In this document: positions 61,496-64,000 of the stretch, in pieces | Position numbering within the stretch: position 1 is the stretch's first letter | Layout: every line of letters begins with the position of its first letter | Assembly (NCBI GenBank): GCA_963837265.1 | Contig: CAWIMQ010000001.1 | Coordinates: 744,001 to 808,000 of the forward strand | Reading direction: 5' to 3' | Length of the DNA: 64,000 bases | Origin: DATBLE01 sp963837265 | Lineage (GTDB): Bacteria > Actinomycetota > Thermoleophilia > Gaiellales > Gaiellaceae | Position numbers and translations under genes: made by a program | The notes under the pieces: model-generated | The model's input: the letters and a program-made list of their open reading frames with translations, nothing else | Database searches by the model: none | Told to the model about the DNA's origin: nothing

Positions 61496-62449
61496 ATGAG
61501 GGCGATGGTGCTCGACGAGCCGAAACGGCCGCTGCGGCCGGCCGAGCTTCCCGAGCCCGTCCCAGGAGAGGGGCAGGTGCTGCTCGAGGTGCACGCGTGC
61601 GGCGTGTGCCGCACCGACCTGCACGTCGTCGACGGCGAGCTCGACGAGCCCAAGCTGCCGCTCGTTCCAGGGCACCAGATCGTCGGGGTCGCGGCCGACG
61701 GCCGGCGCCTCGGCGTCCCCTGGCTGGGCTGGACCGACGGCGAGTGCCGGTACTGCAGAAGCGGGCGGGAGAACCTCTGCGAGCGGGCTCGCTTCACCGG
61801 TTACCAGCTCGACGGCGGCTACGCCGAGCGGGTCGTCGCGGACGAGCGCTTCTGCTTCCCGGTCCCCGACGGCTACGCGGACGAGCAGGCGGCGCCGCTC
61901 CTCTGCGCGGGCCTGATCGGCTACCGGTCGCTGCGGATGGCCGGCGACGCCGAGCGCCTCGGCCTGTACGGCTTCGGCGCCTCGGCGCACATCGTCGCGC
62001 AGGTCGCCCGCCACCAGGGCAGACGCGTCTTCGCCTTCACGAAGCCGGGCGACGCCGAGGGGCAGGAGTTCGCGCAGGGCCTGGGCGCCGAGTGGGCCGG
62101 GGGCTCGGACGAGAGGCCACCCGAGGAGCTGGACGCGGCGATCGTCTTCGCGCCCGTCGGCGCCCTCGTCCCCGCCGCGCTCGCCGTGCTCGCACGGGCC
62201 GGCGTCGTCGTCTGCGCCGGGATCCACATGAGCGACATCCCGTCGTTCCCGTACGAGCTGCTCTGGGAAGAGCGCGTCGTGCGCTCGGTCGCCAACCTGA
62301 CCCGCGCCGACGGCGAGGAGTTCCTCGCGCTCGCACCGCAGGTACCCGTGCGGACCGAGGTCGAGACGTTCCCGCTGGAGGAGGCGAACGAGGCGCTCGA
62401 CCGCCTGCGCGGCGGCCGCATCCGCGGCGCCGCGGTGCTCGTGATCTAG
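61496..62449 (+). CDS. Zinc-binding alcohol dehydrogenase family protein
   Basis: 317 residues from ATG 61496. VHACGVCRTDLHVVDGEL and PLVPGHQIVG give catalytic Zn ligands (Cys, His; Gln follows His instead of the usual Glu). The structural Zn site is WTDGECRYCRSGRENLC: three Cys remain and the first is Asp. YGFGASAHIVAQVARHQG is a Rossmann motif with Ala instead of one Gly. Family: zinc alcohol dehydrogenase, AdhA-like, NAD(P)-dependent. The start lies 5 bp after the repeat array, so array sequence probably forms the 5' leader. Stop shared with the M28 gene in CTAG. Confidence 0.85.
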   Translation: MRAMVLDEPKRPLRPAELPEPVPGEGQVLLEVHACGVCRTDLHVVDGELDEPKLPLVPGHQIVGVAADGRRLGVPWLGWTDGECRYCRSGRENLCERARFTGYQLDGGYAERVVADERFCFPVPDGYADEQAAPLLCAGLIGYRSLRMAGDAERLGLYGFGASAHIVAQVARHQGRRVFAFTKPGDAEGQEFAQGLGAEWAGGSDERPPEELDAAIVFAPVGALVPAALAVLARAGVVVCAGIHMSDIPSFPYELLWEERVVRSVANLTRADGEEFLALAPQVPVRTEVETFPLEEANEALDRLRGGRIRGAAVLVI

Positions 62450-63351
62450 CCGCGCTCGGTGCGCACCAGCTCGAGCACGGTCCTGCCTACCCTGGCCAGG
62501 TTGACCTGCGAGACCTGGCTGAGGTCGTCGCAGGCCTTCTGCCAGCAGGGGTAGTCGAAGTCGATCAGGTCGACCGCGGGTATGCCCGCACGCAGAAACG
62601 GCGTGTGGTCGTCGAGCACGGCTCCCTGCACCCGGTCGGGGAAGACGGCGAGGGTCTTCGCGCGCCCGGCCGCCGCGCGCAGGCGCGACCAGACCGCGCG
62701 GTCCGAGCTTGGCTCCCGGGCGAGCCGGAGATTCTTCAGCGCGATGAAGTCGAGCACGATCACCTCGCGCAGCTCCCCAGCGTGTGCCGCCGCGTACGCC
62801 CTGCTCCCCCGGACGCCCTCGCCGTAGAAGTCGGTGAACCCTGCGGGCGCCTCCTCGCCGTCGAAGAGGACGAACCGGATCGCCGCTTGCCCCGTCCGGC
62901 GCGGATCGCTCTTCAGCGCCCGCGCCAGCGCGACCACGGCGCCGACCCCCGCGGCGCTGTTGTTCGCGCCGAGGTAGCCCGGCACCGGGGTGGTGTCGTA
63001 GTGCGCGGCGACGACGATCGCCGGCAGCCGGCCGGGAAGCGATCCGACGATGTTCCGCAGCCCGCCGGGCACGGCCTCGAAGCGGCCGCGCGGCAACAGC
63101 TTCACGAGCCGGGCCGCCGCCGCGCGCTGCGCCGGCGAGCCCGCCGGGCGGGGGCCGAACGAGAGCTGGAGCCTCGTCAGCGCGTACGCGTAGCGGCCGT
63201 CGAAGCGCGCGCCGGGATGGAGCGGCCCCGCCTCGGCACGCGCGGAGGCTCCGCTCGCGGCGGGCACGGAGCCCGCGGCGAGCGGTGCGACGGCCACGGC
63301 AAGACCGAGCGCCAGGCTGACGGCCGCTCCGGCTCCTCGAGCGGGTCTCAC
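62446..63351 (-). CDS. Secreted M28-family zinc peptidase (glutaminyl cyclase-like)
   Basis: 301 residues, GTG at 63351. Signal peptide GAGAAVSLALGLAVAVAPLAAG. AHYDTTP (His and Asp), GANNSAAGVGAVVALARAL (Asp replaced by Asn in GANNSA), FDGEEA (Glu pair), and DDHTPFLRAGIPAVDLIDFDYPCWQ fit M28E/glutaminyl-peptide cyclotransferase proteins; WQKACDDLSQVS carries the late acidic and final residues. The NNSA in place of NDSA may mark a changed metal site. Exported. Confidence 0.83.
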   Translation of the reverse strand: MRPARGAGAAVSLALGLAVAVAPLAAGSVPAASGASARAEAGPLHPGARFDGRYAYALTRLQLSFGPRPAGSPAQRAAAARLVKLLPRGRFEAVPGGLRNIVGSLPGRLPAIVVAAHYDTTPVPGYLGANNSAAGVGAVVALARALKSDPRRTGQAAIRFVLFDGEEAPAGFTDFYGEGVRGSRAYAAAHAGELREVIVLDFIALKNLRLAREPSSDRAVWSRLRAAAGRAKTLAVFPDRVQGAVLDDHTPFLRAGIPAVDLIDFDYPCWQKACDDLSQVSQVNLARVGRTVLELVRTERG

Positions 63352-63483
63352 ACCGCCGGGGATTCTTCCAGAGCCGGCAGGATGCCGATCGCGCGAAGCT
63401 GTCGCCGCCCCGCCGTCCGCAGAAAGCCGCAGCGTCGCTCGGGTCCCGCGCTGATGCGATCGACGGGCCGGGGCGCCTTCAAT

Positions 63484-63906
63484 GTGGGAGCCGTGCTGAC
63501 CGCGACCTCCCGATCCGTCCCCGGCTCGCTCCGCCAGCGAGTCCTCGTCGACGACCGCCACCTGCTCGTGACCGACGAGCCTGAGCATCTCGGGGGCACC
63601 GGCACCGCCCCGGCGCCGCACGAGCTGATCCCGGCCGCGATCGCGTCCTGCGTCTCGACGACGCTCGTCATGTACGCCGAGAAACGCGGCCTCGACCTCG
63701 GAGGGGTGGAGGTCGAGGTCGAGTACGACAACAAGTCCACCCCGCGCCACTGCGCCGTGATCGTCCGTCTCGGCCGCTCCTTCGGCGACGGCCAGCTCGC
63801 GCGGCTCGAGAAGGTCGCCGCCGCCTGTCCGGTCCGCCGTGCCCTGGAAGCGGCGATCGTCTTCGAGGAGCGGATCGAGTCCGGCCGAGCCCTGACCGCG
63901 GCCTGA
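63484..63906 (+). CDS. OsmC family protein
   Basis: 140 residues from GTG 63484; ATG further upstream is possible. APAPHELIPAAIASCVSTTLVMYAEKRGLDLGGVEVEVEYDN has the first catalytic Cys (ASC), and LARLEKVAAACPVRRALE the second. OsmC proteins reduce organic hydroperoxides with a Cys pair. Divergent from the M28 gene (132-bp gap). The last 94 bp of the window show no gene. Confidence 0.85.
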   Translation: MGAVLTATSRSVPGSLRQRVLVDDRHLLVTDEPEHLGGTGTAPAPHELIPAAIASCVSTTLVMYAEKRGLDLGGVEVEVEYDNKSTPRHCAVIVRLGRSFGDGQLARLEKVAAACPVRRALEAAIVFEERIESGRALTAA

Positions 63907-64000
63907 CGGCGGCAGGGGCCGGACGGCGACGAAGCCGACGCCCGGACTCGAACCGGGGTGTGGGTGCCGATAATCGAGATTCGGGCGTGTTGCCGGCGCC

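Noticed and set aside
63930..64000. tRNA on the minus strand at the right edge (GGTTCGAGTCC T-loop with a 5-bp stem)
   Set aside because: Only the T-arm looks right. No 5-bp anticodon stem or D-arm could be drawn from the sequence present, and the 5' part lies outside the window. Needs tRNAscan on a longer sequence.

Overview
The window is a very GC-rich bacterial chromosome segment with tightly packed genes. Many neighbours overlap by 4 bp (ATGA or GTGA) and GTG starts are common. A complete squalene-hopene hopanoid operon, a CoxDE pair, F420/flavin-type luciferase-like and DDN-type proteins, and small cyclic-nucleotide-binding and DUF72 proteins fit a soil actinobacterium, most likely of the Thermoleophilia (Gaiellales/Solirubrobacterales) type. 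That taxonomic guess is inference from gene content and composition; no rRNA or complete tRNA is present.

Layout. (1) 1-5652, minus strand: an operon of a carboxymuconolactone-decarboxylase-like protein, a metallo-beta-lactamase-fold hydrolase, an amidohydrolase, an orphan molybdenum hydroxylase large subunit and an M20 peptidase cut by the window edge. (2) 5962-21506, plus strand: a nitrate/sulfonate-type ABC importer with an SDR enzyme, then hydantoinase A and B, two paralogous guanidine-modifying-superfamily enzymes, a three-subunit molybdenum hydroxylase and a second M20 enzyme of the same subtype as the partial one. A 43-bp motif precedes both plus-strand units. Together regions 1 and 2 look like an uptake-and-breakdown system for a nitrogen-rich heterocycle, possibly one that yields a guanidino or ureido compound. 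The substrate cannot be read from the sequence. (3) 21556-23787: a histidine kinase and NarL-type response regulator fused in one polypeptide. (4) 23797-29781: a second, mixed-strand catabolic group (RidA, amidohydrolase, two alpha/beta hydrolases, luciferase-like oxygenase, SDR, BKACE). (5) 29919-39737: a CoxE/MoxR pair, DUF72, a class V aminotransferase, an M20 peptidase, small proteins, a HAD phosphatase and a frameshifted secreted gene.

(6) 39746-47800 is a disturbed zone. It holds an IS1380-family element with CTAG target duplication, an IS5-family element with TTA duplication and a probable programmed frameshift, and several truncated or chimeric genes (CDF transporter, DDN-like nitroreductase, hybrid cupin, alpha/beta hydrolase tail, IS-interrupted secreted protein). 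(7) 48005-52731: an epimerase, a small membrane protein, and a CopC-CopD membrane-protein cluster. (8) 52965-60818, minus strand: hpnC, hpnD, hpnE, shc, hpnH, hpnG, ispH and yjbQ, which builds squalene from farnesyl diphosphate, cyclises it and starts the C35 side chain. (9) 60884-63906: STAS protein, a four-unit 50-bp tandem repeat, zinc alcohol dehydrogenase, M28 peptidase and OsmC.

Most novel-looking points: the twin guanidine-modifying enzymes inside a HyuAB/Mo-hydroxylase operon; a Mo-hydroxylase large subunit lacking the expected catalytic glutamate; the kinase-regulator fusion; the paired 43-bp upstream motif; four convergent gene pairs that share one CTAG for both stop codons; and the two unusual repeats at 58.7 and 61.3 kb.
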